DNA of 64,000 bases, taken from NCBI RefSeq assembly GCF_016595215.1, contig NZ_JAENHK010000001.1, forward strand, positions 124,001 to 188,000, given 5' to 3'. Origin of the DNA: Chryseobacterium paridis. Its GTDB lineage: Bacteria; Bacteroidota; Bacteroidia; Flavobacteriales; Weeksellaceae. The translations under genes were made by a program, and so were the position numbers. Positions 17,813 through 26,399 of the stretch are shown one piece after another. Position 1 is the stretch's first letter. Every line of letters starts with the position of its first letter. The notes under the pieces are model-generated. The model did not search any database. It saw only the letters and a program-made list of their open reading frames with translations, and was not told the DNA's origin.

Positions 17813-18823
17813 TCACACAATTTCCTTCAATTTTCTTGGCTCATATTTTTCAACCAGATCTGCAATTGCTTTTATATGATCAGGGGTAGTTCCGCAACAG
17901 CCACCAATAATATTAATCAATCCCTTCTCTACATATTCTTTTATTTGCTCCGCCATAAATTCGGGTGTTTCATCATATTTTCCAAAGGCATTGGGTAAAC
18001 CCGCATTAGGATAAGCTGAAACATGAAAGTTTGAATTATGTGCTAATGTTTCCAGATAAGGAGTTAATTGATTCGCTCCTAAAGCACAATTAAAACCAAC
18101 ACTTACAAGGTTAAGATGTGATACAGAAATTAAAAAAGCCTCTGCAGTCTGACCGCTTAATGTTCGTCCTGAAGCATCTGTAATTGTCCCGGAAACCATA
18201 ATCGGAATTTTTATTCCTCTTTCATCCTGAATTTCATCAATAGCAAACAAGGCCGCTTTTGCATTCAGAGTATCAAAGATGGTTTCTACTAATAAAATAT
18301 CCGACCCTCCATCTAAAAGCGCTTCTGATTGTTGCTTATAAGCAATTCTTAATTCATCAAAAGTTATCGCGCGGTATCCCGGATCATTAACATCCGGACT
18401 TAGGCTGGCTGTTCTGTTGGTAGGGCCAATAGATCCTGCAACAAATCTCGGTTTAGCAGGGTTTTTAGCTGTGAATTCATCGCAGGCTTTTCTGGCAATT
18501 TTTGCAGACTCATAATTCAGTTCATACACCAGATCTTCCATGTGATAATCTGCCATAGCAATGGTTGTGCCCGAGAATGTATTGGTTTCAATAATATCAG
18601 CTCCTGCTTCCAGATACTTTTTATGAACTTCTTCAATAGCATGTGGCTGAGTAAGGGAAAGCAGGTCATTGTTTCCTTTAACCAGATGCGGATAATCTTT
18701 GAAACGTTCACCACGATAATCTTCTTCTTCAAACTTATACCGCTGAAGCATCGTTCCCATTGCTCCGTCAAGAACTAAAATTCTTTCGGAAAGTGCTTTA
18801 TATAATTGTTCTGAACTTTTCAT
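17813..18823 (-). CDS. Homocysteine-binding half of methionine synthase
   Basis: A 336-residue homocysteine S-methyltransferase barrel, equal to the N-terminal module of MetH. It starts with [19 protein letters not shown] and carries the zinc Cys residues in [10 protein letters not shown] and [10 protein letters not shown], which bind and activate homocysteine. Because the MetH gene at 13972-16632 begins at the folate module, the two proteins should act together as one split enzyme. An alternative is a stand-alone methyltransferase using another donor, but the operon favours the split MetH reading. The gene follows metZ across a 69-nt gap filled with palindromic repeats. Confidence 0.93.
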   Translation of the reverse strand: MKSSEQLYKALSERILVLDGAMGTMLQRYKFEEEDYRGERFKDYPHLVKGNNDLLSLTQPHAIEEVHKKYLEAGADIIETNTFSGTTIAMADYHMEDLVYELNYESAKIARKACDEFTAKNPAKPRFVAGSIGPTNRTASLSPDVNDPGYRAITFDELRIAYKQQSEALLDGGSDILLVETIFDTLNAKAALFAIDEIQDERGIKIPIMVSGTITDASGRTLSGQTAEAFLISVSHLNLVSVGFNCALGANQLTPYLETLAHNSNFHVSAYPNAGLPNAFGKYDETPEFMAEQIKEYVEKGLINIIGGCCGTTPDHIKAIADLVEKYEPRKLKEIV

Positions 18824-18830
18824 TTTATAG

Positions 18831-18890
18831 GTTTTGGCTAAAGCCGTTATTTTTATTTTTCATAAAATGGGCTAAAGCCCATTCCTATTG
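18831..18890. repeat. Pair of REP-like palindromes with GGCTTTAGCC core
   Basis: Two palindromes around GGCTAAAGCC (18834-18846 and 18866-18883) are separated by ~20 bp of T-rich sequence. The second has an 18-bp perfect dyad. They fill the gap between metZ and the MetH N-terminal gene. Similar cores recur between genes in flavobacterial genomes, as far as I recall; copy number here cannot be checked. Confidence 0.6.
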
Positions 18891-18892
18891 AA

Positions 18893-20053
18893 TTAATCCA
18901 ATGCTTGTCTTAGATCAGCAATAACATCTTCTACATTTTCCAGTCCTACTGAACAACGAACAAGACCTGCTGTAATTCCTACTTCATTTCTTTCTTCATC
19001 CGTCAGCTTTGAATGTGTAGTAGATGCGGGGTGAGTAACAATTGTTCTTGTATCTCCAAGATTAGCTGAAAGAGAACACATTTGTATTTTATCTAAAAAT
19101 TTTCTGCCTCCTTCTATTCCTCCTTTTATTTCAAAGGCTACAATATTTCCTCCTAACTTCATCTGTTTTTTCGCGACTTCATAGCTTGGATGAGAAGGTA
19201 AAAAAGGATATTTTACAAGTTCTACATTTGGATGGCTTTCTAGAAATTCAGCTACCTTCAAGGCATTTTCACAATGTTTGTCTACTCTGATTGCTAATGT
19301 TTCTAAACTTTTAGATAAAACCCATGCATTAAAAGGAGACATTGCCGGTCCCGTATTTCTGGCAAAAAGATAGATTTCTCTGATCAGATCTTCTCTACCT
19401 ACTGCTACTCCACCAAGTACTCTACCTTGTCCATCAATTAGTTTTGTTGCGGAATGAACTACAACATCAGCCCCATATTTGATAGGCTGTTGAAGATAAG
19501 GTGTTGCAAAACAATTATCTACAATGAATATAAGATTATGTTTTTTAGCAATTTTTCCAAAAAATTCCAAATCCAAAATTTCAATTGCCGGATTCGTTGG
19601 AGTTTCCAGATATAAAATTTTTGTATTAGGCTTAATGAGATTTTCAACATTCTCCGCATCTTCTGCTTTAAAATAAGTGGTCTCAATATTCCATTTAGGG
19701 AAATACTTGGTAAACAAGGTGTGAGTAGATCCAAAAACAGACTGACAGCTTACAATATGATCTCCAGCATCCAATAAAGTTGCAAAGGTTGAGTAAATAG
19801 CTGCCATTCCTGTAGCAAAAGCATATCCCGCTTCTGCACCTTCCATTTTCACTATTTTATCTGTGAATTCTGTAACGTTTGGGTTAGAGAATCTGCTGTA
19901 TAAGTTTTTAGGTTTTTCTTCTGCAAAACTCGCTCTCATATCTTCAGCATCCTGAAAAATAAAACTGGATGTAAGGTATAATGGAGTTGAATGTTCGTCA
20001 AATTGACTTCTCTCCGTCTGCGTTCTTATCGCAAAGGTTTCAAAATTTTCCAT
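18893..20053 (-). CDS. metZ: O-acylhomoserine sulfhydrylase / cystathionine gamma-synthase family enzyme
   Basis: A 386-residue PLP enzyme of the Cys/Met metabolism family. The PLP-binding Lys is in VVVHSATKLIDGQGRVLGG; the N-terminal YSRFSNPNVTEF, ATGMAAIYSTF and C-terminal CSLSANLGDTRTIVTHPASTTH are standard for MetZ/MetB. It would join sulfide or cysteine to acylated homoserine, giving homocysteine or cystathionine. Placement behind metX and the homoserine dehydrogenase supports homocysteine synthesis. The exact substrate cannot be decided from sequence. Confidence 0.93.
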   Translation of the reverse strand: MENFETFAIRTQTERSQFDEHSTPLYLTSSFIFQDAEDMRASFAEEKPKNLYSRFSNPNVTEFTDKIVKMEGAEAGYAFATGMAAIYSTFATLLDAGDHIVSCQSVFGSTHTLFTKYFPKWNIETTYFKAEDAENVENLIKPNTKILYLETPTNPAIEILDLEFFGKIAKKHNLIFIVDNCFATPYLQQPIKYGADVVVHSATKLIDGQGRVLGGVAVGREDLIREIYLFARNTGPAMSPFNAWVLSKSLETLAIRVDKHCENALKVAEFLESHPNVELVKYPFLPSHPSYEVAKKQMKLGGNIVAFEIKGGIEGGRKFLDKIQMCSLSANLGDTRTIVTHPASTTHSKLTDEERNEVGITAGLVRCSVGLENVEDVIADLRQALD

Positions 20054-20071
20054 ATAGTTTTAATTCTAATA

Positions 20072-20167
20072 ATGTAACAATATATCAATGTAACAGTTTA
20101 CCAATGAAGGAACTCATCTTTTCAGGGTAGTTTATTGGTACATTGTTATACTGCTACATTGGTACAT
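20072..20167. repeat. Inverted element of 4+4 octamers
   Basis: Left arm 20072-20103 has four 8-mers near ATGTAACA; right arm 20136-20167 has four in inverse orientation (TGGTACAT type). The loop is exactly 32 nt. Corresponding units pair at up to seven of eight positions. It fills most of the gap between the homoserine dehydrogenase stop and the metZ start, and would form a long imperfect hairpin in the operon mRNA. Confidence 0.85.
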
Positions 20168-20171
20168 TAAT

Positions 20172-21710
20172 TTATTTAGTTTCGCTTACTCTTAAAATAT
20201 CACCAAAAACTCCTCTTGCAGTAACCTGTGCGCCTGCACCTGCTCCCATAATTACAATAGGATTTTCACCATAGCTTTCTGTATAGATTTCAAAAATAGA
20301 ATCTGAACCTTTTAACTGTCCTAAAGCTGAAGTAGCAGGAACTGAAATTAACTTCACATCAAGCTGACCCTTTTCTTTTTGCAAGTCACCATGTAAATCA
20401 CCCACATAGCGTAATACATGATCAGCATCCTGATTTTGTTTGATGCTCTGATATTCATCATCCAGCTCTTCTAACCTTGAGATAAATTCATTTTTATCAA
20501 TTGAAAGTAAATCAGCAGGAATCAAATTTTGAATATTAATGTCATTGAATTCATTAATAAGATCTAATTCTCTGGCAAGGATTAAAAGTTTTCTTGCAAC
20601 ATCGTTTCCAGAAAGGTCTTCACGTGGATCCGGTTCAGTAAAACCTTTTTCCATTGCCTCACCTATTATTGTTGAAAACTTATCATTTCTAACTGAGAAA
20701 TTATTGAAGATATAGCTTAGAGATCCAGAGAATACTCCTTTAATTCTTGTAATATTTTCTCCTGAAAGATGTAATAGTTTAATCGTATCTATTAGAGGTA
20801 AACCGGCTCCAACATTGGTTTCATAAAGATAACGTCTATTGTTTTTGCTCAACGTATATCTTAGTTTACGATACTCTTCAATGGGAAGGGTGTTAAAAAT
20901 TTTGTTGGAAGAAACCAGATCAAATCCATTTTCTGCCAAAGCATGATAATTTTTAACAAAATCTTTACTGGCCGTATTATCAACCACAATAAGGTTTTCT
21001 AATTGATTCTCTTTTGAAAAATTAATTAGTTCATCAACATTAGAAGGGCTATCCGCTACTAAAACCTCGTCATTCCAATTGTTATCAAATCCTTTTTTAT
21101 TGAATGCAATCTTTTTTGAGTTAGCCACTGCGACAACTTTCAAATCAATTTTCTTACGTCTTCTGATTTCTTCGGAAGACTCAAGCACCTGATCAATTAA
21201 GGTTTTTCCAACATTCCCATGCCCGATAATGGCAAGATGAACTGTTTTAGGTTTTTTTGATATTTCTGATTCAATGATATTTTTAGTTTTCTCATCCTGT
21301 GATGAAGTAACTACGATATTCACTCGTTTTTCACTCGCTATTTGATTCAGAAGCAATGGGAAAACATTATTTCTAGCCAGCTCTGCCAGCACTTTATTAA
21401 AGTCCTCAGCTACAAAGCCTAAAACAGAAACATTATTAATACTATAAATCTGAGACACAGCTCCTGATTTTCTTTCTGCTTCAAATTCTTCTATCAGACA
21501 ATTCACAGCATTTTCGGAATCGTTTTCATGAACCAAAATTGAGATCCCGTTTTCTATAGCTTGTTGTGAAATCACTCCTACGCTGATTCTAGCCAAAGTA
21601 AGAGCTTTAAAAATTCTTCCGTCAATACCGATTTCACCTAAGAAATCTTCTCCTTCAAATTTGATGATTGATCTGTTCTTTAAAAATTTTATTTCGTTAG
21701 CATTTTTCAT
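20172..21710 (-). CDS. Homoserine dehydrogenase with N-terminal ACT regulatory region
   Basis: A 512-residue protein. Residues about 10-150 match the two ACT domains of an aspartokinase (GIDGRIFKALTLARISVGVISQ, then VSVLGFVAEDFNKVLAELA), but no kinase catalytic domain precedes them. Residues about 155-510 are a homoserine dehydrogenase: nucleotide-binding IIGHGNVGKTL, the catalytic region YETNVGAGLPLI, GVFSGSLSYIFN and EPDPREDLSGNDVARKLL. It looks like ThrA with the kinase removed. The ACT part may give amino-acid feedback or bind a partner kinase. It lies 27 bases behind metX and supplies homoserine to it. Confidence 0.92.
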   Translation of the reverse strand: MKNANEIKFLKNRSIIKFEGEDFLGEIGIDGRIFKALTLARISVGVISQQAIENGISILVHENDSENAVNCLIEEFEAERKSGAVSQIYSINNVSVLGFVAEDFNKVLAELARNNVFPLLLNQIASEKRVNIVVTSSQDEKTKNIIESEISKKPKTVHLAIIGHGNVGKTLIDQVLESSEEIRRRKKIDLKVVAVANSKKIAFNKKGFDNNWNDEVLVADSPSNVDELINFSKENQLENLIVVDNTASKDFVKNYHALAENGFDLVSSNKIFNTLPIEEYRKLRYTLSKNNRRYLYETNVGAGLPLIDTIKLLHLSGENITRIKGVFSGSLSYIFNNFSVRNDKFSTIIGEAMEKGFTEPDPREDLSGNDVARKLLILARELDLINEFNDINIQNLIPADLLSIDKNEFISRLEELDDEYQSIKQNQDADHVLRYVGDLHGDLQKEKGQLDVKLISVPATSALGQLKGSDSIFEIYTESYGENPIVIMGAGAGAQVTARGVFGDILRVSETK

Positions 21711-21737
21711 CTGTACATTCTTTATTGTTTAGTATTG

Positions 21738-22712
21738 TTACTGAAAATCTTGTGTTTGTTCGATTTCTTTCTGTAACAAAATGTTTTTTATGATATTATT
21801 TAATTGTTTATATTCCATTAGGAAGGCATCGTGCCCATGAGCTGAGGTGATCTCGTGATAAAAAACATTCTCCTTTTTACTTTTCAGTTTTTCAAAACAA
21901 TTTCTGATTTCTGAAGCGGGAAAGAATAGATCTGTATCAACGGAGATCAAGTGCATTCGTGCCTGAATTTTCTCCAGCCTCTTTTCTTCTGCATTAATGT
22001 TCATCAGTAAATGATTCATTAGCTTATAAGATTCAAGACTAAATCTTTCATTAAGAGTTTTTCCGTGATACACAAGCCAGTCTTCAGACTCAAGCTTTTG
22101 TTTTTCGATGTTATATTTATTTTGAAATCTATCGTTTAAAGATTGTGGGGTTCGGTAACACAACATGGCATGAATCCTTGCTTTCTGTAATGGTTCATCA
22201 TTTCCATTCAATAAGAACTTCTGAACTAAACATTGAGCATGAAGCCAGTCGTGCGTTTTAAAGTCACAGGCTATAGGAATGAATATTTCGGCAAGTTGTG
22301 GATTTTTAGCTAACATCTCCCAACCAATCCCTCCTCCAAGAGAACCTCCAATAATGGCATATAAATTTTTAATATTCAGAAATTCAAGACCTTTCAGAAA
22401 AATATCAGCTATATCTGCAGGTGTAAAATCTTCATATTTTTCAATTAAAAAGTCATCATACCCATTTCCGGGAATATTGAAACATAAAACAGTGTACGTG
22501 TTATCATCAATTATCTGACCTTCTCCAACCAATTGCTTCCACCAACCATTTTGCCCGGAAACATTGGAATTCCCCGTCAATGCATGATTGATTAAAATAA
22601 TAGGTGCTGTAAACAGCTCTTTCCCGAAGATCTGATAGCTCAACGGGATATGATATTCCTTTCCGGAAATAGTTTGATAAGAAAGATTAATATGTTTTAG
22701 TTCTGTTTTCAA
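21738..22712 (-). CDS. metX: Homoserine O-acetyltransferase
   Basis: A 324-residue alpha/beta hydrolase-fold acyltransferase that activates homoserine for methionine synthesis. The oxyanion region is NHALTGNS, the nucleophile elbow is GGSLGGGIGWEM, and the C-terminal SAHGHDAFLMEY gives the catalytic His; Asp lies in VDTDLFFP. It is first in the methionine operon and is preceded by a SAM-I riboswitch. It is slightly shorter than the ~350-residue MetX of proteobacteria. Acetyl rather than succinyl donor is usual for this family but not proven here. Confidence 0.95.
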   Translation of the reverse strand: MKTELKHINLSYQTISGKEYHIPLSYQIFGKELFTAPIILINHALTGNSNVSGQNGWWKQLVGEGQIIDDNTYTVLCFNIPGNGYDDFLIEKYEDFTPADIADIFLKGLEFLNIKNLYAIIGGSLGGGIGWEMLAKNPQLAEIFIPIACDFKTHDWLHAQCLVQKFLLNGNDEPLQKARIHAMLCYRTPQSLNDRFQNKYNIEKQKLESEDWLVYHGKTLNERFSLESYKLMNHLLMNINAEEKRLEKIQARMHLISVDTDLFFPASEIRNCFEKLKSKKENVFYHEITSAHGHDAFLMEYKQLNNIIKNILLQKEIEQTQDFQ

Positions 22713-22776
22713 TTCTATTATATAATTTATAATACAATTGAAAATGCCACAGGAAATGGCTGAAGAACTTCAGTAA

Positions 22777-22882
22777 GTTATCTGTCCAAAATAATTCTTT
22801 GGTAGAACGTAGCACCTTCTTCGCTTGCGCAAAGGGTTGCTAAGGTTTCATAGGGTCTAATCCCTCAACCTTTCTTGATAAC
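22777..22882 (-). promoter_or_regulatory. SAM-I riboswitch (S box)
   Basis: The minus strand shows the S-box core in order: P1 GTTATC (22877-22882) closing with GATAAC (22777-22782), AAGAAAGG, GAGGGATTAGACCC, ATGAAACC, GCAACC and AAGGTGCTA. Spacing matches SAM-I aptamers. Two short hairpins follow between the aptamer and metX (CTGAAG/CTTCAG and GCCA/TGGC), which could form the expression platform, though no clear T-run terminator is visible. High S-adenosylmethionine should lower expression of metX and the genes behind it. Confidence 0.95.
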
Positions 22883-22911
22883 ATTTTCAATATGTGAATG
22901 ATCGAATGGTG

Positions 22912-22919
22912 CAAAGATA
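22912..22919 (-). promoter_or_regulatory. -7 promoter element of the methionine operon
   Basis: Minus-strand TATCTTTG matches TAnnTTTG perfectly and lies 30 nt ahead of the riboswitch aptamer, a suitable distance. No good -33 TTTG is present at 19-21 nt. Confidence 0.55.
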
Positions 22920-23023
22920 TAATATTTTATTTAGAATTTTTAATAAAAAAATAATTTATTCTAAAAAAGCCTGTAATTATAAGACTTACAGGGATATGTT
23001 AATAATTATTCAGATGGAAAAAA

Positions 23024-23054
23024 TTGGAATTATTTTTCAAAAAAATTACCTTCG
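23024..23054 (+). promoter_or_regulatory. Candidate promoter of the GH63-like gene
   Basis: TTG (23024-23026), a 20-nt spacer and TACCTTCG (23047-23054) resemble the Bacteroidota consensus with one mismatch. The ATG follows at 23074. Together with the riboswitch leader this accounts for the 361-nt gap 22713-23073. Confidence 0.45.
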
Positions 23055-23073
23055 TAGGGTAAAATGATGAATT

Positions 23074-25680
23074 ATGACTGCAGAAAAACAAAGATTATTA
23101 GATATAAACTGGAAAAGTTGGGGACCTTATGTAAGTAACAGGCAATGGGGAAATGTTCGGGAAGACTATAGTCCCAATGGCAATGCCTGGAACTATACGA
23201 ACCACGATAAAGCAGAGAGTTCTACCTACCGTTGGGGAGAAGAAGGAATCGCAGGAATATCTGATACCAAACAGCTTTTTTGTTTCGCTCTTTCGTTCTG
23301 GAACAAGAAGGATAAAATGGTAAAAGAACGCTTTTTCGGATTAAGCAATCCTCAAGGTAATCATGGTGAAGATATCAAAGAAATCTTTTATTATCTGGAC
23401 AACACCCCTACTCATAGTTATATGAAGATGGTGTATAAATATCCCATCAACGAATTCCCTTATGATCATCTGGTATCTGAAAACGGAAGACGAAGCAAAA
23501 AAGAAGCTGAATATGAAATTATTGATACGGGAATCTTTGATAACGATGAGTATTTCGATATTTTCATTGAATATTGTAAAGCTGAAGCTGACGACATTCT
23601 GGTTCGGATAACGATTTGCAACAGAAGTCAGCAAGACGCTCCTATCATTGTAGCTCCTACAGCATGGTTTAGGAACAATTGGAAATGGGGTTACAATACG
23701 TACAAAGGACAGTTGAGTGCTTGCCAGGAAGGAACTATAGATATCAATCACGACAGTATTTCTATCAAAAAGTTTTATTCAAGAAACACAAATGCAAACA
23801 GCGTATTTTGTGATAATGAAACGAATACCCCAAAATTATATGGGGCTCCATTGACTGAGAATATTTATTTCAAAGATGGAATAAATGACTACATCATTCA
23901 TAAAAGTAACACTATTAATCCTGAAAAAAAGGGATCAAAGGCTTCTTTTATCATTGATGAAGTTATCAATGGCGGACAATGTAAAACTTTTGATTTCAGA
24001 TTATCTCCCAGTGAGATGGATGAGCCTTTCTATCAATTTGATGAGATCTTCGCAGCCCGGATTGCAGAAGCCAACGAATTTTACAATGAGGTTCAGCATG
24101 ATGTAACGAATGAGGATGAAAGAAATGTTCAAAGGCAAGCTTTTGCAGGTCTGCTCTGGAACAAGCAATTCTATCACTACAATGTTGGAAAGTGGCTGAA
24201 AGGAGATCCTAATTTTGAAGCTCCAAGAGATTTTAATCACTATGTAAGAAATACAGAGTGGAACCATATGCATAATAAGGATATTATTTCTATGCCTGAT
24301 AAATGGGAATATCCATGGTATGCCACCTGGGATTTAGCATTCCATTGTGTTCCTTATGCGTTAATTGATGCCCAGTTTGCAAAGAACCAGCTTCTGTTGT
24401 TAACCAAGGAATGGTATATGCATCCTAACGGACAACTTCCTGCTTATGAATGGAACTTAAGCGACGTAAACCCTCCCGTTCATGCATGGTCATGTTTCAG
24501 GGTTTTTAAAATTGATGAAAAAACAAATGGCAAGCCTGATTTATTGTTTCTTGAGAAAGTTTTTCAAAAATTACTCCTCAATTTTACATGGTGGGTTAAC
24601 CGTAAAGATAAAAATGGAAAAAATATTTTTGGTGGTGGATTCTTAGGTCTTGATAATATAGGAGCCTTCGACCGTAATATGGAACTGAAAGACGGAGAAC
24701 ATCTTGAACAGGCAGATGGAACAAGCTGGATGGCAATGTATGCTTTGAACATGATGAGAATTGCTATGGAGCTTGCTCAGTATTATCAGGTGTATGAGGA
24801 TATGGCCATTAAATTCTTTGAACATTACCTTTATATTGCAGAAGCAATGGAAAATATGGGTGATGGAAAAGAAGGATTATGGAATGAAGAGGATGGATTC
24901 TTTTATGACGTTTTACAGTTAGCCGACGGTGAAAGTGTCACCCTACGTTTGAGAAGTATCGTGGGGCTTATTCCTCTCTTTGCAGTAGAAATTATCGACC
25001 ATAGCTTACTGGAAAAAATGCCTAATTTCAAAATAAGAATGGAATGGGTATTAAAAAATAAACCTGAGCTTACAAAATTAGTTTCCCATTGGGATGAAGA
25101 GGGCCATGGCAGGAAACATTTGATGAGTATCTTACGTAAAAACAGATTATCAAAGGTGCTTACCAGAATGCTTGATGAAAAGGAGTTTTTAAGCTCTTAT
25201 GGAATCAGAGCAATGTCCAAAGTATATGAAGAGAATCCTTTTATTTTCTCTGTTCATGGTACTGAAAATGTAGTGTATTACACTCCGGCAGAAAGTGACA
25301 GCCGTATGTTTGGCGGCAATAGCAACTGGAGAGGTCCCATATGGTTCCCTATTAACTTTCTGATTGTTGAAAGCCTTCAACGATTTCACTTCTATTATGG
25401 AAACAGCTTAAAAGTGGAATTTCCCACTGGAAGTGGAGATAAAAGAAATCTTGATGAAGTAGCTCAGAATATCAGCAACAGATTATGTTCTATATTTTTA
25501 AAGGATGAAAGTGGGCAAAGAGCATTCAATGGAGGAAATAACAAGTTCAATTATGATGAACATTTCAAAGATTATATTACTTTCTATGAATATTTCCATG
25601 GGGATAATGGGCGCGGAGTAGGCGCTTCCCATCAAACAGGATGGACGGCTACTGTCGCCAAACTTATGAAGCCAAGATAA
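23074..25680 (+). CDS. GH63-like glucosidase
   Basis: An 868-residue protein with no signal peptide, so probably cytoplasmic. It has the (alpha/alpha)6 barrel features of family 63 glycosidases: an N-terminal beta domain with SSTYRWGEEGIAGISD, the WDLAFHCVPYALID segment with catalytic Asp candidate after WYAT, and the C-terminal NWRGPIWFPINFLIVE and HQTGWTATVAKL. Bacterial relatives hydrolyse mannosylglycerate, glucosylglycerate or alpha-glucosides. The substrate here is not known. It is monocistronic, running from the promoter at 23024 to the terminator at 25689-25714. Confidence 0.88.
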   Translation: MTAEKQRLLDINWKSWGPYVSNRQWGNVREDYSPNGNAWNYTNHDKAESSTYRWGEEGIAGISDTKQLFCFALSFWNKKDKMVKERFFGLSNPQGNHGEDIKEIFYYLDNTPTHSYMKMVYKYPINEFPYDHLVSENGRRSKKEAEYEIIDTGIFDNDEYFDIFIEYCKAEADDILVRITICNRSQQDAPIIVAPTAWFRNNWKWGYNTYKGQLSACQEGTIDINHDSISIKKFYSRNTNANSVFCDNETNTPKLYGAPLTENIYFKDGINDYIIHKSNTINPEKKGSKASFIIDEVINGGQCKTFDFRLSPSEMDEPFYQFDEIFAARIAEANEFYNEVQHDVTNEDERNVQRQAFAGLLWNKQFYHYNVGKWLKGDPNFEAPRDFNHYVRNTEWNHMHNKDIISMPDKWEYPWYATWDLAFHCVPYALIDAQFAKNQLLLLTKEWYMHPNGQLPAYEWNLSDVNPPVHAWSCFRVFKIDEKTNGKPDLLFLEKVFQKLLLNFTWWVNRKDKNGKNIFGGGFLGLDNIGAFDRNMELKDGEHLEQADGTSWMAMYALNMMRIAMELAQYYQVYEDMAIKFFEHYLYIAEAMENMGDGKEGLWNEEDGFFYDVLQLADGESVTLRLRSIVGLIPLFAVEIIDHSLLEKMPNFKIRMEWVLKNKPELTKLVSHWDEEGHGRKHLMSILRKNRLSKVLTRMLDEKEFLSSYGIRAMSKVYEENPFIFSVHGTENVVYYTPAESDSRMFGGNSNWRGPIWFPINFLIVESLQRFHFYYGNSLKVEFPTGSGDKRNLDEVAQNISNRLCSIFLKDESGQRAFNGGNNKFNYDEHFKDYITFYEYFHGDNGRGVGASHQTGWTATVAKLMKPR

Positions 25681-25688
25681 AAAACATT

Positions 25689-25714
25689 AAAACCTCTTTT
25701 TAAAAAGAGGTTTT
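25689..25714 (+). terminator. Intrinsic terminator of the GH63-like gene
   Basis: A stem of ten or more pairs (25689-25698 with 25705-25714) followed by T-rich sequence, 9 bases past the stop codon. Confidence 0.85.
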
Positions 25715-25868
25715 TTATTTAATATGATCTATCTCCAATATTAAAAATATTTATTATCAAACAATAATTAAAATAAAATAGTAAATATTTCACAATAACA
25801 GATTATTAATAAATATTAACCTTTGTGCTGTAAAAACTTGAAAACAGTTTAATTCTTTTCTTAACAAC

Positions 25869-25899
25869 TTTGTTAACACTGAAAAGATAGTTACAATTG
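25869..25899 (+). promoter_or_regulatory. Promoter of a candidate small RNA
   Basis: TTTG (25869-25872), a 19-nt spacer and TACAATTG (25892-25899) match TTTG-N19-TAnnTTTG with one mismatch. No coding frame of note follows, only an intrinsic terminator ~40 nt on. Confidence 0.5.
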
Positions 25900-25904
25900 T
25901 AAAG

Positions 25905-25965
25905 GGGGATACCCCAACAATTCATAATAAGCACAAAGCCGGATTTATAATCCGGCTTTTTTTAT
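25905..25965 (+). ncRNA. Candidate ~60-nt small RNA
   Basis: Between the promoter at 25869-25899 and the terminator at 25935-25959 lies a short non-coding stretch. Its 5' end can fold a GGGG/CCCC hairpin with a four-base loop (25904-25915), then ~19 nt of AC-rich single strand, then the terminator stem. The layout is that of a small regulatory RNA. I cannot assign it to a known family. The region 25716-25865 upstream is AT-rich and shows nothing else. Confidence 0.4.
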
Positions 25966-25966
25966 T
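25935..25966 (+). terminator. Strong intrinsic terminator not linked to a coding gene
   Basis: An 11-bp GC-containing stem (25935-25945 with 25949-25959) with a TAT loop and a run of T. The nearest plus-strand gene already ends at another terminator 220 nt upstream, so this one needs its own transcript. Confidence 0.85.
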
Positions 25967-25979
25967 CTACTTGATGTTA

Positions 25980-26399
25980 TTAAATTTTTTCTCCATTCAC
26001 AAAAACTTCATATCCAATTTCTACATTAGGTTCTAGTGTCTTAGAAACAGAACAGTATTTTTCAAAGGATAGCTGTGCAGCTTTCAGAGCCTTACCTGGA
26101 TCAATATTCCCTTCTAGAAAGAATTTAACCATAATCGCTTTAAAAGGTTTAGCATCTCCTACAGGTACTCTATCCCCTTCTACTTCAGCTTTGAAACTTG
26201 TAATCTCTTGTCTTTGCTTTTTTAATATAGACACTACATCTATTCCGCTACATCCGGCAACTGCCATTAAAACGCTTTCCATAGGAGAAACACCTTTTGC
26301 TCCAGGCTGTGATGTATTATCCAAAAGGATAGAATTTCCTTGAGAATTGGTGCACTCAAATAAAAAGTCGTCGTTTATTCTGTTTAGTGTTATTTTCAT
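25980..26399 (-). CDS. OsmC family peroxiredoxin-like protein
   Basis: A 139-residue OsmC/Ohr-fold protein. The two conserved cysteines are in VAGCSGIDVV and KYCSVSKTL, matching the thiol pair used to reduce organic hydroperoxides. The sequence is nearer to the YhfA-like subgroup (ESVLMAVAGCSGID) than to classic Ohr. The frame is open upstream to 26477, but the ATG at 26399 (MKITLNR) is the natural start because the extension is not conserved-looking. Its stop is close to the small RNA terminator on the other strand. The gene lies downstream of the DUF58 gene in the same direction, 80 nt apart. Confidence 0.88.
   Translation of the reverse strand: MKITLNRINDDFLFECTNSQGNSILLDNTSQPGAKGVSPMESVLMAVAGCSGIDVVSILKKQRQEITSFKAEVEGDRVPVGDAKPFKAIMVKFFLEGNIDPGKALKAAQLSFEKYCSVSKTLEPNVEIGYEVFVNGEKI

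Noticed and set aside
22713..22776. Factor-independent terminator between the SAM aptamer and metX
   Set aside because: Two small hairpins exist, but neither is followed by a proper T run, so a transcription-attenuation call is not supported.
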